Assembly: GCA_003164135.1 (NCBI GenBank)
Contig: PLSD01000089.1
Coordinates: 17,987 to 81,986 of the forward strand
DNA: 64,000 nt
Reading direction: 5' to 3'
Origin: Acetobacteraceae bacterium
Lineage (GTDB): Bacteria; Pseudomonadota; Alphaproteobacteria; Acetobacterales; Acetobacteraceae
Shown: in pieces, positions 36,045-44,835 of the stretch
How the letters are laid out: the number at the start of each line of letters is the position of its first letter
Position numbering within the stretch: position 1 is the first letter of the stretch
Program-made: the position numbers and the translations under genes
Notes under the pieces: model-generated
What the model saw: only the letters and a program-made list of their open reading frames with translations
Database searches by the model: none
Told to the model about the DNA's origin: nothing

Positions 36045-37017
36045 CCGGGTCCACTTCCTCAAGCAGCGGCGGCTGCCATTTCGGCGCCTTGTCCTTGTCG
36101 ATCAACAAGGCGCGCACGCCCTCGATAAACTCCCCACTCATCGCGATCTGGCACACCAGAGCGAATTCCGAGGCTAGGCAATCAGCCAGATCCTGCGCCG
36201 CGCCCCGGCGGATGATCTCGAAGCTCCAATGCACCGAGCTTGGCGAATGCCCGCGCAACTGCGCCAACGTCGCCTTCGCAAAATCGCTGCCGTCGTCCTC
36301 CAGCGTCGAGACGATCCCGGTGACCGTATCCTGACCAAAAGCCCAGTCGATCAGTTCCCGCTCGTTGGCCAGGGTGAACGGGGGCAGGGGGGCGGCAAAT
36401 TCGGCAATCGCGGTCACGCCGTCACGCACAATCGCCGCACTCAGGGCGGGTATCCGCTCACTGGGCACAAAATGCGTGGCAAAGCCCGTATGCACCGCAT
36501 CAGCGCCGGTCACGCGCGCCCCGGTGAGGCCGAGGTACATACCAAGCGAGCCTGGCATGCGCGGTAGCACGTAGCTTGCCCCCACGTCTGGGAATAGCGC
36601 GATCCCGGTTTCCGGCATCGCGAACAGCGCCCGCTCGGTGGCGATGCGGTGGCTGCCGTGCACGGAAATCCCCACGCCGCCGCCCATGCACAGCCCGTCG
36701 ATGATGGCGATATATGGCTTGCGCAACTCCGCGATCGCCTGGTTCATCGCATATTCAATGCCGAAGAAAGTCTCCGCGATGCTCGAGTCGCCCGCCACCG
36801 CGCCGGCCTGGAGAATCCGCACGTCGCCGCCGGCGCAGAACCAGCGCTCCAGCGTATCCAGCAGGATGACATGCACAGTCGGGTCGGCGCCAAATTCGTC
36901 CACGGCGGCCCGGATCGTCTTTACCATGTCCAAATTAAGGGCATTGAACGACTTAGGTCTGTTCAACCTGATGCGTCCTGCTCTACCCTCACGCCAGACC
37001 TGAACCTCACGATCCAT
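36007..37017 (-). CDS. 3-hydroxyisobutyryl-CoA hydrolase (crotonase superfamily)
   Basis: The 336-residue protein belongs to the HIBCH branch: oxyanion-hole motifs FCAGGDVR and GGGVGISVHG, then the branch-specific MPETGIALFPDVGASY with catalytic Glu and Asp, and the long C-terminal region absent from ordinary enoyl-CoA hydratases. It cleaves 3-hydroxyisobutyryl-CoA in valine breakdown. I chose the ATG at 37017 (MDREVQV); the frame is open further upstream. It converges on and overlaps the WecG-type gene. Confidence 0.88.
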   Translation of the reverse strand: MDREVQVWREGRAGRIRLNRPKSFNALNLDMVKTIRAAVDEFGADPTVHVILLDTLERWFCAGGDVRILQAGAVAGDSSIAETFFGIEYAMNQAIAELRKPYIAIIDGLCMGGGVGISVHGSHRIATERALFAMPETGIALFPDVGASYVLPRMPGSLGMYLGLTGARVTGADAVHTGFATHFVPSERIPALSAAIVRDGVTAIAEFAAPLPPFTLANERELIDWAFGQDTVTGIVSTLEDDGSDFAKATLAQLRGHSPSSVHWSFEIIRRGAAQDLADCLASEFALVCQIAMSGEFIEGVRALLIDKDKAPKWQPPLLEEVDPAKIAALFEPKPR

Positions 37018-37057
37018 TCTTCGATCTCCAAAAACAAATTTGGCGGAGAAGTACAGA

Positions 37058-37369
37058 ATGTTTCGTCCAAGACAAGGGGACGCGATGGCGGAGTTGATCT
37101 CTGACGAGCGCAAAAGCCCGGAAAGCTCGCTGTGGGCCGTGGTGGCGATGACGGGGCGGGTGATCCGCATCGCCGAGGTTTACGCCAGCCGCAGCGCCGC
37201 TTTGGCGGATAAAACCTGGCGCGAGTCGCAAGTACGCGCCTATGCCGGGTTTTTAGAGTCATCGGCCCAGCCGATCCCCATATATGCGGTGAAACCGATC
37301 CGCCGCACCGATTTACCCCGCCGGTGGAAACCACTTCCCGCTCTTGGTTTCCTCAATGGAAGATTTTAA
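37058..37369 (+). CDS. small protein of unknown function upstream of fumC
   Basis: The predicted 103-residue protein starts at ATG 37058 with GGAG ten bases upstream; an ATG at 37085 with GGGGA is an alternative. It is basic and Arg-rich, without membrane helix or signal peptide, and I do not recognise a family. It ends one base before the fumC start, and could be cotranscribed with it. It diverges from the HIBYL-CoA hydrolase. A real gene is likely but not certain. Confidence 0.5.
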   Translation: MFRPRQGDAMAELISDERKSPESSLWAVVAMTGRVIRIAEVYASRSAALADKTWRESQVRAYAGFLESSAQPIPIYAVKPIRRTDLPRRWKPLPALGFLNGRF

Positions 37370-37370
37370 A

Positions 37371-38786
37371 ATGAATGAGTTCCGAATTGAACATGACAGC
37401 TTGGGTGAGGTTGCGGTTGAAGCCACAAAGCTCTGGGGCGCGCAAACTCAACGAAGCATCGAAAATTTTCCCATTGGGCGGGGCAATTATATTTGGGGCA
37501 GGGAGGTCGTCTGTGGTTTCGGTATCCTGAAAAAAGCCTGTGCGCTGGCTAATCAGGCTCTCGGCCAACTCCCGGCGGAAAAAGCGGCTCTCATTGTGCA
37601 GGCGGCGGAAGAGGTCATCGCTGGCACCTGGGACGCGCAGTTCCCCCTCGTGGTGTTCCAGACCGGCTCCGGCACGCAGAGCAACATGAACGCCAACGAG
37701 GTCATCGCCAATCGCGCCATCCAGCTCGCCGGCGGGGTGCTCGGCAGCAAAACGCCGATCGACCCCAATGACGACGTCAACCACTCGCAATCCTCCAACG
37801 ACACCTTTCCCACCGTGATGCACATCGCGGCGGTGGAGGTGCTGGAGAATCTGCTCCTCCCCGCCGTGGAGGCCCTGCTGGATACATTTGAGGCGAAATC
37901 CCTGGCCTTTACCGACGTGGTGATGACCGGCCGCACGCATTTGCAGGACGCAACGCCGATCACCCTGGGTCAGGTCATCTCCGGCTGGGCGGCGCAATTA
38001 GAGGCGGCGCTGGCCGGTATCCGCGCCACGCTGCCCGGCCTGTATGAACTCGCCATTGGAGGCACCGCGGTTGGCACGGGCTTGAACGCCCACCCCAATT
38101 TTGGCGCCACGGCGGCGGAATTCATCGCGTTGGAGACCGGCAAGCCATTTCGCACCGCGCCCAACAAATTCGCGGCCCTCTCGGCGCATGACGCGCTGGT
38201 CGCGGCCTCCGGTGCCTTGCGCGTGCTGGCGGGTGCTGCGATGAAAATCGCCAACGATGTTCGCTGGTATGCCTCCGGACCGCGCACCGGTATCGGCGAG
38301 CTGCTGATCCCCGAAAACGAGCCCGGCTCCTCCATTATGCCCGGCAAGATCAACCCGACCCAATGCGAGGCCCTGACGATGGTGGCGGTGCAGGTGTTCG
38401 GCAACGACCACGCGGTCGCGTTCGCCGGCTCCCAGGGCAATTTCCAGCTCAACGTGTTCAAGCCGGTAATGCTGCACAATTTCCTCGACTCCGCCCGCCT
38501 GCTGGCCGAGTCGCTTACCGCCTTCAACACGCATTGCGCCCTGGGCATCGAGCCCGCCTATGGGAAGATCGCCGAGAATCTGGCGATAAACCTCATGCTC
38601 GTCACCGCCCTCAACCCGCACATCGGCTACGCGGCAGCGGCGAAGGTTGCACATAAAGCCCACCACGAGGGTCTGTCGCTCCGTGATGCCGCCCTGGCCT
38701 TGGACGTGACGACGGCGGAGGAATTCGACGCCTGGGTGAAACCCGAGGAAATGACCCGGCCGCTGCGGATTGAATCGGAGCGGTAG
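37371..38786 (+). CDS. fumC: class II fumarate hydratase
   Basis: The 471-residue iron-free fumarase has [16 protein letters not shown], the [11 protein letters not shown] and [11 protein letters not shown] substrate segments, and the fumarase/aspartase signature [11 protein letters not shown]. It hydrates fumarate to malate in the TCA cycle. ATG 37371 was chosen because GGAAG lies 8 bases upstream. Length is normal. A MITE-like element begins 7 bases past the stop and probably serves as, or replaced, the original 3' end. Confidence 0.96.
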   Translation: MNEFRIEHDSLGEVAVEATKLWGAQTQRSIENFPIGRGNYIWGREVVCGFGILKKACALANQALGQLPAEKAALIVQAAEEVIAGTWDAQFPLVVFQTGSGTQSNMNANEVIANRAIQLAGGVLGSKTPIDPNDDVNHSQSSNDTFPTVMHIAAVEVLENLLLPAVEALLDTFEAKSLAFTDVVMTGRTHLQDATPITLGQVISGWAAQLEAALAGIRATLPGLYELAIGGTAVGTGLNAHPNFGATAAEFIALETGKPFRTAPNKFAALSAHDALVAASGALRVLAGAAMKIANDVRWYASGPRTGIGELLIPENEPGSSIMPGKINPTQCEALTMVAVQVFGNDHAVAFAGSQGNFQLNVFKPVMLHNFLDSARLLAESLTAFNTHCALGIEPAYGKIAENLAINLMLVTALNPHIGYAAAAKVAHKAHHEGLSLRDAALALDVTTAEEFDAWVKPEEMTRPLRIESER

Positions 38787-38793
38787 CGTCTTA

Positions 38794-38935
38794 GAGACTG
38801 TTTAAAAAGTCACTTTGGTGAGTCGTATAGGGGAGATTTTTGAGCACCGGAGCGCAGCGTACTCAAGGTACGTGAGCACCGGAGCACAAAAAATCGCCGC
38901 TAGACGGCCGCCGGAGTGACTTTTTAAGCAGTCTC
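38794..38935. mobile_element. 142-bp MITE-like element with 21-bp terminal inverted repeats
   Basis: The ends 38794-38814 (starting GAGACTGTTTAAAAAGTC) and 38915-38935 are inverted copies matching at 20 of 21 positions, flanked by TTA on both sides (38791-38793 and 38936-38938). The inside holds two direct copies of TGAGCACCGGAGC (38841-38853, 38873-38885) and a CGTAC/GTACG hairpin, with no open frame. A 3-bp TNA duplication and a GAGACTGTTTAAAA-type end fit a non-autonomous IS5-family derivative; that family includes IS1031 of Acetobacter. The parent transposase gene is not in the window. Confidence 0.8.
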
Positions 38936-39571
38936 TTAACCCTTCAGGGGCAGCCCTGGCGTTGCCATGGGATTACTGCCGCGCGCATCCGGCGCTGACG
39001 CGGCGCGGATGATTTCCCGCGCGATATTCTCCGGCGACAGCACAAAGTCGATGCAGCCGGTTGCGATGGCACTTTCCGGCATATCGGGGTGCTGGGCGGT
39101 GTCCAGTTTTTGAGCGATGGTAATGCCGCCAACCGCCCTGATCCCGCATAAAGCGTCCGCGCCGTCGCCATCATAGCCCGAGACGATCACCGCGATTAGT
39201 TTGCCGTGCCAATGCTCGGTGAGTGACCGCAAGAATACCGTAATCACGTCGGGCCATCCATGGGGTTTTGAGATCGGTTCAAGCTGGAACATGCCATTGC
39301 GCACATGCAGATCGGATTTTTCGGGAATAATAAAGACGTGATCGGGCTGGAGCGCCATGCCTTCGGTAATCAAATTCACTGGCATTTTTGTGTAATTCGG
39401 CAGTATCTCGTGCAACATGGTGGCGACATGCCGCAGATGGTTGACGATGATGATCGCCACGCCCATGTCGGTCGGCAGATTTTCCAGCAGTCGCTTATAC
39501 GCATCAAGCCCGCCAGCCGAACCGCCAACGCACACAATGGGGAAATCCTGCTCAGGAGTATCGTCTTGCAT
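38936..39571 (-). CDS. stand-alone CheB-type methylesterase domain protein
   Basis: The 211-residue protein is only the CheB catalytic domain with no receiver domain. The triad is intact: Ser in VCVGGSAGG, His in IIVNHLRH, and Asp in SGYDGDGADAL. Canonical CheB removes methyl esters from chemoreceptors; stand-alone forms in alphaproteobacteria have other, mostly unknown, roles. No cheR or receptor gene is near. Its TAA stop is supplied by the TTA target repeat of the MITE-like element, so the C-terminus may have been altered by the insertion. Confidence 0.82.
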   Translation of the reverse strand: MQDDTPEQDFPIVCVGGSAGGLDAYKRLLENLPTDMGVAIIIVNHLRHVATMLHEILPNYTKMPVNLITEGMALQPDHVFIIPEKSDLHVRNGMFQLEPISKPHGWPDVITVFLRSLTEHWHGKLIAVIVSGYDGDGADALCGIRAVGGITIAQKLDTAQHPDMPESAIATGCIDFVLSPENIAREIIRAASAPDARGSNPMATPGLPLKG

Positions 39572-39808
39572 ATTGCGCTGCCCTTAACCCTCTACCGCCG
39601 GCCACTAAGTTTCACTTTAGTATCTGTGCCTCCCGTGCCACATCGCCAGCTTCGGAATCTACCTAAAAACTTCATTCTCTGCCGGTGCGGGCTTGAGGCA
39701 GTGGGGATATTATCAGCAGGGAACTCTTGCGTAGACCGGCGGCATCTGCATCTAGTAGTGCATAAAACAGACGCTCTTGGGGCGTTTGGACCTTAAAGAA
39801 AGATTATT
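39572..39808. other. 237-bp divergent promoter region, CheB-like / map
   Basis: No gene is visible here. The spacer is AT-richer than the flanking genes and must hold the promoters of the minus-strand CheB-like gene and of map. I could not assign a specific regulator site with confidence. AAAGAAAG before the map start is the likely ribosome-binding site. Confidence 0.5.
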
Positions 39809-40612
39809 ATGATGGATGGCGGCGCCGAATCGCGGCGGATAACGATACACCGGCCCGAGGATTTTACCCCGATGCGTGCGGCTGGCCTGCTGGCGGCGCA
39901 AGCGTTGGACATGATCGGTCCGCATGTGGTTCCCGGTGTGACCACCGAGGAACTGAACACCATTTGCCATGATTTTATCCTGGCGCACGGGGCTATTCCG
40001 GCGCCCTTGAACTATCGCGGCTTTCCTAAATCTATCTGTACCTCGATCAACCATGTCGTCTGCCACGGCATTCCGGGTGAGAAGAAGCTGCTGGAAGGCG
40101 ACATCGTCAACATCGACGTCACCGTGATCCTGAACGGCTGGTACGGCGATTCCAGCCGCATGTATGTCGCGGGCACCCCCAGCACCCGCGCCCGGCGGCT
40201 CATCGAGGTCACCTATGAGTCCCTGATGCGCGGTATCGCCGTGGTCAAACCCGGCGCCACCTTTGGCGACATCGGATACGCGATCCAGTCCTACGTCGAA
40301 GCCCAGCGCTTCTCCGTGGTGCGCGATTTCTGCGGCCATGGCATCGGCACCAATTTCCACGAGCCGCCGAACGTGCTGCATTTTGGCCGGAAAGGTGACG
40401 GGCCGGTGCTCAAGGCTGGCATGTTCTTCACCATCGAACCCATGGTCAACGCCGGCCGGCCAGAGGTGAAAGTGCTGGACGACGGCTGGACAGCCGTGAC
40501 CCGCGACCGCTCCCTCTCCGCCCAGTTTGAGCATATGATCGGCGTGACTGAAACCGGCCACGAGATTTTTACCCTTTCGCCCGCCGGGTACACCGTTCCT
40601 CCCTACGTCTGA
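39809..40612 (+). CDS. map: type I methionine aminopeptidase
   Basis: The 267-residue metalloprotease removes initiator methionine from nascent proteins. The five metal ligands are in place: NIDVTVILNGWYGDSS (two Asp), CGHGIG (His), TIEPM (Glu) and QFEHM (Glu). The protein starts at the first of two adjacent ATG codons. It is monocistronic and ends in a bidirectional terminator shared with the hpf gene. Confidence 0.96.
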   Translation: MMDGGAESRRITIHRPEDFTPMRAAGLLAAQALDMIGPHVVPGVTTEELNTICHDFILAHGAIPAPLNYRGFPKSICTSINHVVCHGIPGEKKLLEGDIVNIDVTVILNGWYGDSSRMYVAGTPSTRARRLIEVTYESLMRGIAVVKPGATFGDIGYAIQSYVEAQRFSVVRDFCGHGIGTNFHEPPNVLHFGRKGDGPVLKAGMFFTIEPMVNAGRPEVKVLDDGWTAVTRDRSLSAQFEHMIGVTETGHEIFTLSPAGYTVPPYV

Positions 40613-40629
40613 TAAAAAGGGCTCTAATA

Positions 40630-40663
40630 AAAAAGGCCAGGGGTTTTATTCCCTGGCCTTTTT
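40630..40663. terminator. bidirectional intrinsic terminator (map / hpf)
   Basis: AAAAGGCCAGGG (40631-40642) pairs with CCCTGGCCTTTT (40651-40662) around GTTTTATT. T5 ends the plus arm, and the A-run before it gives a T-run on minus. It lies between the convergent map and hpf genes. Confidence 0.93.
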
Positions 40664-40671
40664 CGCGGCGT

Positions 40672-41265
40672 TTACGCGCCCGCGGGGTCAATCCATCCCA
40701 CATGCCCATCGGGCCGGCGGTAGATCACATTCAGGTGCCCGTTCTTGGAGTTGCGGAACATCAGCACCTGCTGAAACGCCAGATCCATGCGCATTACCGC
40801 ATCGCGCACGGTCAAAGTCTCGATCGAGGCATCGGATTCCGCGATAATGGTCGCGTGCAGCGCCTCGGCCTCGGTCTTGGCTTCTGCTGGTTTTTCTACC
40901 TCCGGCACCGCCTCGGCCTGCAGCACATATTGCCGGCCGCCCTCAGGTTTGGCGCGGCCGTTCGCATCGCGCGCATGGTCCGAAACCCGGCGCCGGTAGC
41001 GGCGCAGCCGGGTCGCGATATGCTCGGCCGCATCGTCGAACGCAGCATGCGCGTCCGCGGCCTCGCCTTCGCCGCGCACGGTCATCCCGCGCCCGGCATG
41101 CACGTTGATGTCGCAGGTAAAGAAACTTCGCGCCTTACTGAAAGTAACGTGCGCCTCCAGCGCCTGGTCAAAATATTTATGGGTAATGACATCCAGATGC
41201 GTCGCCACATGCGTGCGCAGAGCATCAGAGAGATCAACTTGTTTGCCAGAGACCGTCAATTGCAT
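40672..41265 (-). CDS. hpf: long-form ribosome hibernation promoting factor
   Basis: The 197-residue protein has the N-terminal RaiA/HPF fold (about 1-105, beginning MQLTVSGKQVDLSDALRTHV), a variable linker, and the C-terminal dimerisation domain (about 140-190: RMDLAFQQVLMFRNSKNGHL). Long HPF joins two 70S ribosomes into inactive 100S particles in stationary phase. I chose the ATG at 41265, after GGGAG. It follows rpoN by 55 bases, the classic rpoN-hpf order. Confidence 0.93.
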   Translation of the reverse strand: MQLTVSGKQVDLSDALRTHVATHLDVITHKYFDQALEAHVTFSKARSFFTCDINVHAGRGMTVRGEGEAADAHAAFDDAAEHIATRLRRYRRRVSDHARDANGRAKPEGGRQYVLQAEAVPEVEKPAEAKTEAEALHATIIAESDASIETLTVRDAVMRMDLAFQQVLMFRNSKNGHLNVIYRRPDGHVGWIDPAGA

Positions 41266-41320
41266 GGTCTTCTCCCGAACCAAATCAGACTCGTAGTCCA
41301 GCGGGCCACCCATTAACCCG

Positions 41321-42817
41321 CTAGGCGGGCATTTTCTCCCGCTTACGCTGCGCCGAGCCAGGTATACGCAACGCGTCCCGGTATTTGGCCACGGTCCGCC
41401 GTGCTATGTCTATGCCTTCTTTTTGTAATATTGCCGCCACGGCATCGTCGGACAAAATATTTTTCGGGCTCTCACCCGAAATCAGCGCCTGCACGCGGTG
41501 GCGGACCGTCTCCGCACTATGTGTTTGGCCGTTTGCGCCCTGCAAGGCAGTGGTGAAGAAAAATTTCAACTCAAATATCCCGCGCGGCGTGGCGATGGAT
41601 TTATTTGAGGTCACGCGGCTCACCGTACTCTCGTGCAACTCCACCTCGGCGGCGACATCGCGCAGCGTGAGCGGGCGCAAATGGCTGATGCCATGGGTGA
41701 AAAACCCTTCCTGCCGGCGCACGATTTCGGCTGAGACCCGCAAAATGGTCTGTGCGCGCGACTCCAGCGCCTTTACCAGCCAGGTTGCGCCCTGCAACTG
41801 CTCGGTCAGGAAGGACTTTGTCTCGCGCGACGCCGATGCCGCCATCCGGGCATGAAAACCCCGGCGGATCAGCAGCCTGGACATGGTCTCGGGGTTTATC
41901 TCCAGCATCCAGTCGTTCACGCCATCTGCCGTCACCGGCAGCGGACGCATCAGCACATCGGGGATCAGCGGGCGCAGCGGCTCGGCCTCAAACCGCGCGC
42001 CGGGTTTTGGGTCAAGGCGCTTTAACTCGGCAACCATATCGGCCAGGTCCTCGCCGTCCACCCCGCAAACCGCTTGCAGCCCCCGCATGTCCCGCCTGGC
42101 CAGCATTTCCAGGTTGGCGAGTAGTGCCACCATCGCCGGGTCCAGGCGGTTTTTCTCGGCCAGTTGCACGCTCAGGCACTCCACCAGGTCTCGGGCAAAC
42201 ACGCCAACCGGCTCAAAATACAGCATTTTGGCGCGCACCGCCTCAACCTGTTCCAGCGGCACCCCCAACGTGTGGGCAATCAGCTCCGGCGGATCGGAAA
42301 TCCGCCCGGCAGCGTCCAGTGCCGCGATCAGCGCCGCCGCGATCACCCGTTCTCCAGTGGAGGAAAACGCCAATCTTGCCTGTTGCTCCAAATGCTCGCG
42401 CAGGTTCGGGCCTTTGGCACCCAGTCCCTCTATCGCGTTCCAGTCCTCATCGCCGTCATGCCCGCCACCACCAAAGGCGCCGTCCGCGCCGGTTCCGGCG
42501 TCGTAGGTATTGCTCACATCTATATCCAGCGGCGCATCTTCAGCCCCCGGCATCATGCCGGAGCTGGCGAAGCTGGTGGCATCGGGGAGTTCAGCCGCCA
42601 CGGGTACGGGTAAATCCGCCTCGATCGCGGTGACGGTTTCAGGTCCGTCAACCCGCTCAAGCAGCGGATTTTTCAGCAATTCATCCTCAATGAACTGGCT
42701 TGCCTCGATATTCGAATATTGCAGCAACTGAATGGCCTGACGCAGCTGCGGCGTCATCACCAGTGATTGCGATTGCCGCAGATTGAGTTGCGGCGCAAAG
42801 GAGGGGCCAAGTGCCAT
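41321..42817 (-). CDS. rpoN: RNA polymerase sigma-54 factor
   Basis: The 498-residue factor has the Gln/Leu-rich activator-responsive region I (LRQSQSLVMTPQLRQAIQLL), an acidic region II (about 60-130), and the DNA-binding RpoN box ARRTVAKYRDALRIPGS near the C-terminus. It directs transcription from -24/-12 promoters together with AAA+ activators. Together with ptsP at 26.7 kb this points to nitrogen-related PTS and sigma-54 control in this organism. Confidence 0.96.
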   Translation of the reverse strand: MALGPSFAPQLNLRQSQSLVMTPQLRQAIQLLQYSNIEASQFIEDELLKNPLLERVDGPETVTAIEADLPVPVAAELPDATSFASSGMMPGAEDAPLDIDVSNTYDAGTGADGAFGGGGHDGDEDWNAIEGLGAKGPNLREHLEQQARLAFSSTGERVIAAALIAALDAAGRISDPPELIAHTLGVPLEQVEAVRAKMLYFEPVGVFARDLVECLSVQLAEKNRLDPAMVALLANLEMLARRDMRGLQAVCGVDGEDLADMVAELKRLDPKPGARFEAEPLRPLIPDVLMRPLPVTADGVNDWMLEINPETMSRLLIRRGFHARMAASASRETKSFLTEQLQGATWLVKALESRAQTILRVSAEIVRRQEGFFTHGISHLRPLTLRDVAAEVELHESTVSRVTSNKSIATPRGIFELKFFFTTALQGANGQTHSAETVRHRVQALISGESPKNILSDDAVAAILQKEGIDIARRTVAKYRDALRIPGSAQRKREKMPA

Positions 42818-42962
42818 GCGCTGAGGTTAACTTAAATTTACGCCCGTTCCAAGTTTTTTTGGCACAAAAAATGCATGGAATTGTTACGCAGGCCGTTTCA
42901 CCGGTCGTTACAATTTCGCATGGCGGTTGCGGCGCCACGGCCCGGCGTGGCACAATCGCGGC

Positions 42963-43922
42963 ATGGATAGGCGCGCGTTACTGACCGGCATTTCTCTCTC
43001 TCTGGCGCTACCGGGCATTGCCAGTGCACGGGATTTTTTTGCTTTTCTCAAGGCGCTCCAGGCGCGTGCCCTGGCGGCCGGAATCCCCCCGGCGATTGTG
43101 ACGCAGACGACGCGGCATCTGGTTCCCAATGCCACCGTGCTGAAGCTGGACCACCACCAGGCGGAGTTTACCGAGACCTGGGCTGAGTATTCATCGCATG
43201 TGCTGAGCCAGACGCGAATCCAGGCCGGTGCCGCAAAGGCAGCCGCCTCACGCAGTCTACTCGCTGCAGTGACCAGCCGCTTTGGCGTCGGTGCCGAACC
43301 ACTGCTCGGGATTTGGGGTATCGAGACCAATTACGGCGCCAGCCAGGGCAATTTCGACGTCATCGACGCACTGACCACCCTGGCCTGGGACCGCAACAGC
43401 AGCTTCTTCGGCGGGCAGGTCATCGCCGCCATGCGCATTGTCGCCAATGGCGATGCCCCGGCGCAACAGCTCATAGGCTCCTACGCGGGCGCCATGGGCC
43501 AGCCGCAATTCATGCCCAGCGTCTACCTATCCACCGCGATTTCGTTTTCAGGCACCGGCCGGCCGGACATCTGGAATTCCGACGCCGACAGCCTGGCCTC
43601 GATGGCCAATTACCTGGTGAAATACGGCTGGCAGCCGGGCCTGCCGTCCTCCGAGCCGGTATTCGCCCCCGGACTGGACCCAGCGCAGACGGGCCGGGAT
43701 GTCGTGCGCAGCCTTGACGACTGGCGCCAAGCCGGGGTGCAGCGCCTGCCCGGCGCGATTGAGCTGCCGGGCAATACGCCCGCCGCCGTGCTATTCCCCG
43801 ATAGCACCGGGGGCGAAGCCTTTCTGGTCTACGGGAATTTTCATGTGATAAGGCGCTACAACCCCTCTGATTTTTACGCGCTGGCCGTCGGCGCATTGGG
43901 GCGAATGGTGCGGAGCGCATGA
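42963..43922 (+). CDS. MltB-type lytic murein transglycosylase
   Basis: The 319-residue exported enzyme cleaves peptidoglycan glycan strands, forming 1,6-anhydroMurNAc. A signal peptide (about 1-22) begins MDRRALLTG, a Tat-like twin-Arg motif. The catalytic Glu121 lies in GIWGIETNYG, and the SYAGAMGQPQFMPSVY motif follows. The C-terminal peptidoglycan-binding domain of larger relatives is missing. It overlaps rlpA by 4 bases (ATGA), and the two act together on septal or lateral wall turnover. Confidence 0.92.
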   Translation: MDRRALLTGISLSLALPGIASARDFFAFLKALQARALAAGIPPAIVTQTTRHLVPNATVLKLDHHQAEFTETWAEYSSHVLSQTRIQAGAAKAAASRSLLAAVTSRFGVGAEPLLGIWGIETNYGASQGNFDVIDALTTLAWDRNSSFFGGQVIAAMRIVANGDAPAQQLIGSYAGAMGQPQFMPSVYLSTAISFSGTGRPDIWNSDADSLASMANYLVKYGWQPGLPSSEPVFAPGLDPAQTGRDVVRSLDDWRQAGVQRLPGAIELPGNTPAAVLFPDSTGGEAFLVYGNFHVIRRYNPSDFYALAVGALGRMVRSA

Positions 43923-44785
43923 TAAACCGTTATATTCTCGGCATTTTCGTGGGACTTTCCAGTTGTGTGCACCAGCCGGCCAGCCCGCCACCGGGGCCGG
44001 TGACCTTCACCATTGGCAATCCCTACCAGGCAGGTGCTGAATGGCGCTATCCACGCGATTACGACAATTACGACGTGACCGGCCTTTCCACGGTCATTGG
44101 CGACAATGCTCCGACCGCCACCGCCGACAACGAGGCTTATGACCCCAACGCGCTAGCCGCCGCCAGCCCGGTGCTGCAATTGCCATGCATTGTCACCGTG
44201 ACCAATCTGGTGAATGGCAATTCGGTGGATGTAAGGGTGAACGACCGTGGCCCGAACATTCCCGGCCGCATCATTGCCGTCACCCCGCGCGTGGCAAAGC
44301 TGCTCAATTACCCTATTGGCGGCGTGGTTGAGGTCGAGGTGACGCTAAAAGCACAGGAGAGCGCCGCGCTGGACGGCACGCTCGGGCAGGGACCGAAAAT
44401 GACCGCCGCCCCGGTGGCGGAAATTACGGCGCAGAGCCTGGGTGCGCCCGGCAGTGCTGCCTCTGGCGCCGCGCAGAACCTGAACCCGGTGCAGACCAAT
44501 GGCACCGGGGCTCCCGTTGCGCCGCTTACCGGCGCCATCACCGTGTCCCCCCCGTCGCCGGGGCCGCTTTTCGTGCAAATTCCAGGATTTGGCCGGCCGT
44601 GGGATGCATATCAGGTGATGCAACGCCTTGGCGGGATGCCCGCACGTGTTGCCCCGGAATTCGGCGGCGACCGCACACTTTATGCTGTAAACGTAGGGCC
44701 TTATCACTCAGTCGAGGATGCCGATGCGGCGTTGAAGCAGATACTCAGCCTGGGTATCGCGGACCCTGAGATCATCGTGCGATGA
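43919..44785 (+). CDS. rlpA: RlpA-family septal lytic transglycosylase lipoprotein with SPOR domain
   Basis: The 288-residue lipoprotein has a short signal with lipobox LSSC (Cys16), the double-psi beta-barrel core with VRVNDRGP catalytic region (about 95-140), a disordered Ala/Gly/Pro linker, and a C-terminal SPOR domain (about 220-288) that binds denuded glycan at division sites. It acts at the septum. In many relatives a D-Ala-D-Ala carboxypeptidase gene follows; here it is absent and a 9-codon frame sits in its place. Confidence 0.88.
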   Translation: MINRYILGIFVGLSSCVHQPASPPPGPVTFTIGNPYQAGAEWRYPRDYDNYDVTGLSTVIGDNAPTATADNEAYDPNALAAASPVLQLPCIVTVTNLVNGNSVDVRVNDRGPNIPGRIIAVTPRVAKLLNYPIGGVVEVEVTLKAQESAALDGTLGQGPKMTAAPVAEITAQSLGAPGSAASGAAQNLNPVQTNGTGAPVAPLTGAITVSPPSPGPLFVQIPGFGRPWDAYQVMQRLGGMPARVAPEFGGDRTLYAVNVGPYHSVEDADAALKQILSLGIADPEIIVR

Positions 44786-44805
44786 GCACGTCTGAGGGGA
44801 GTGCG

Positions 44806-44835
44806 ATGAGCGCGGCAGAGATTATCCGCAGGTGA
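44806..44835 (+). other. 9-codon open frame coupled to tmk
   Basis: ATG at 44806 with a strong AGGGGAG ribosome-binding site encodes MSAAEIIRR and stops at TGA 44833-44835, overlapping the GTG start of tmk (44832-44834). tmk itself has no Shine-Dalgarno of its own. The short frame therefore most likely loads ribosomes onto tmk by termination-reinitiation. It may be the scar of a lost dacC-like gene. Confidence 0.45.

Noticed and set aside
39305..39796. 163-codon plus-strand frame through the CheB-like gene and the map promoter region
   Set aside because: Most lies antisense to an intact CheB domain with a full catalytic triad. There is no ribosome-binding site.
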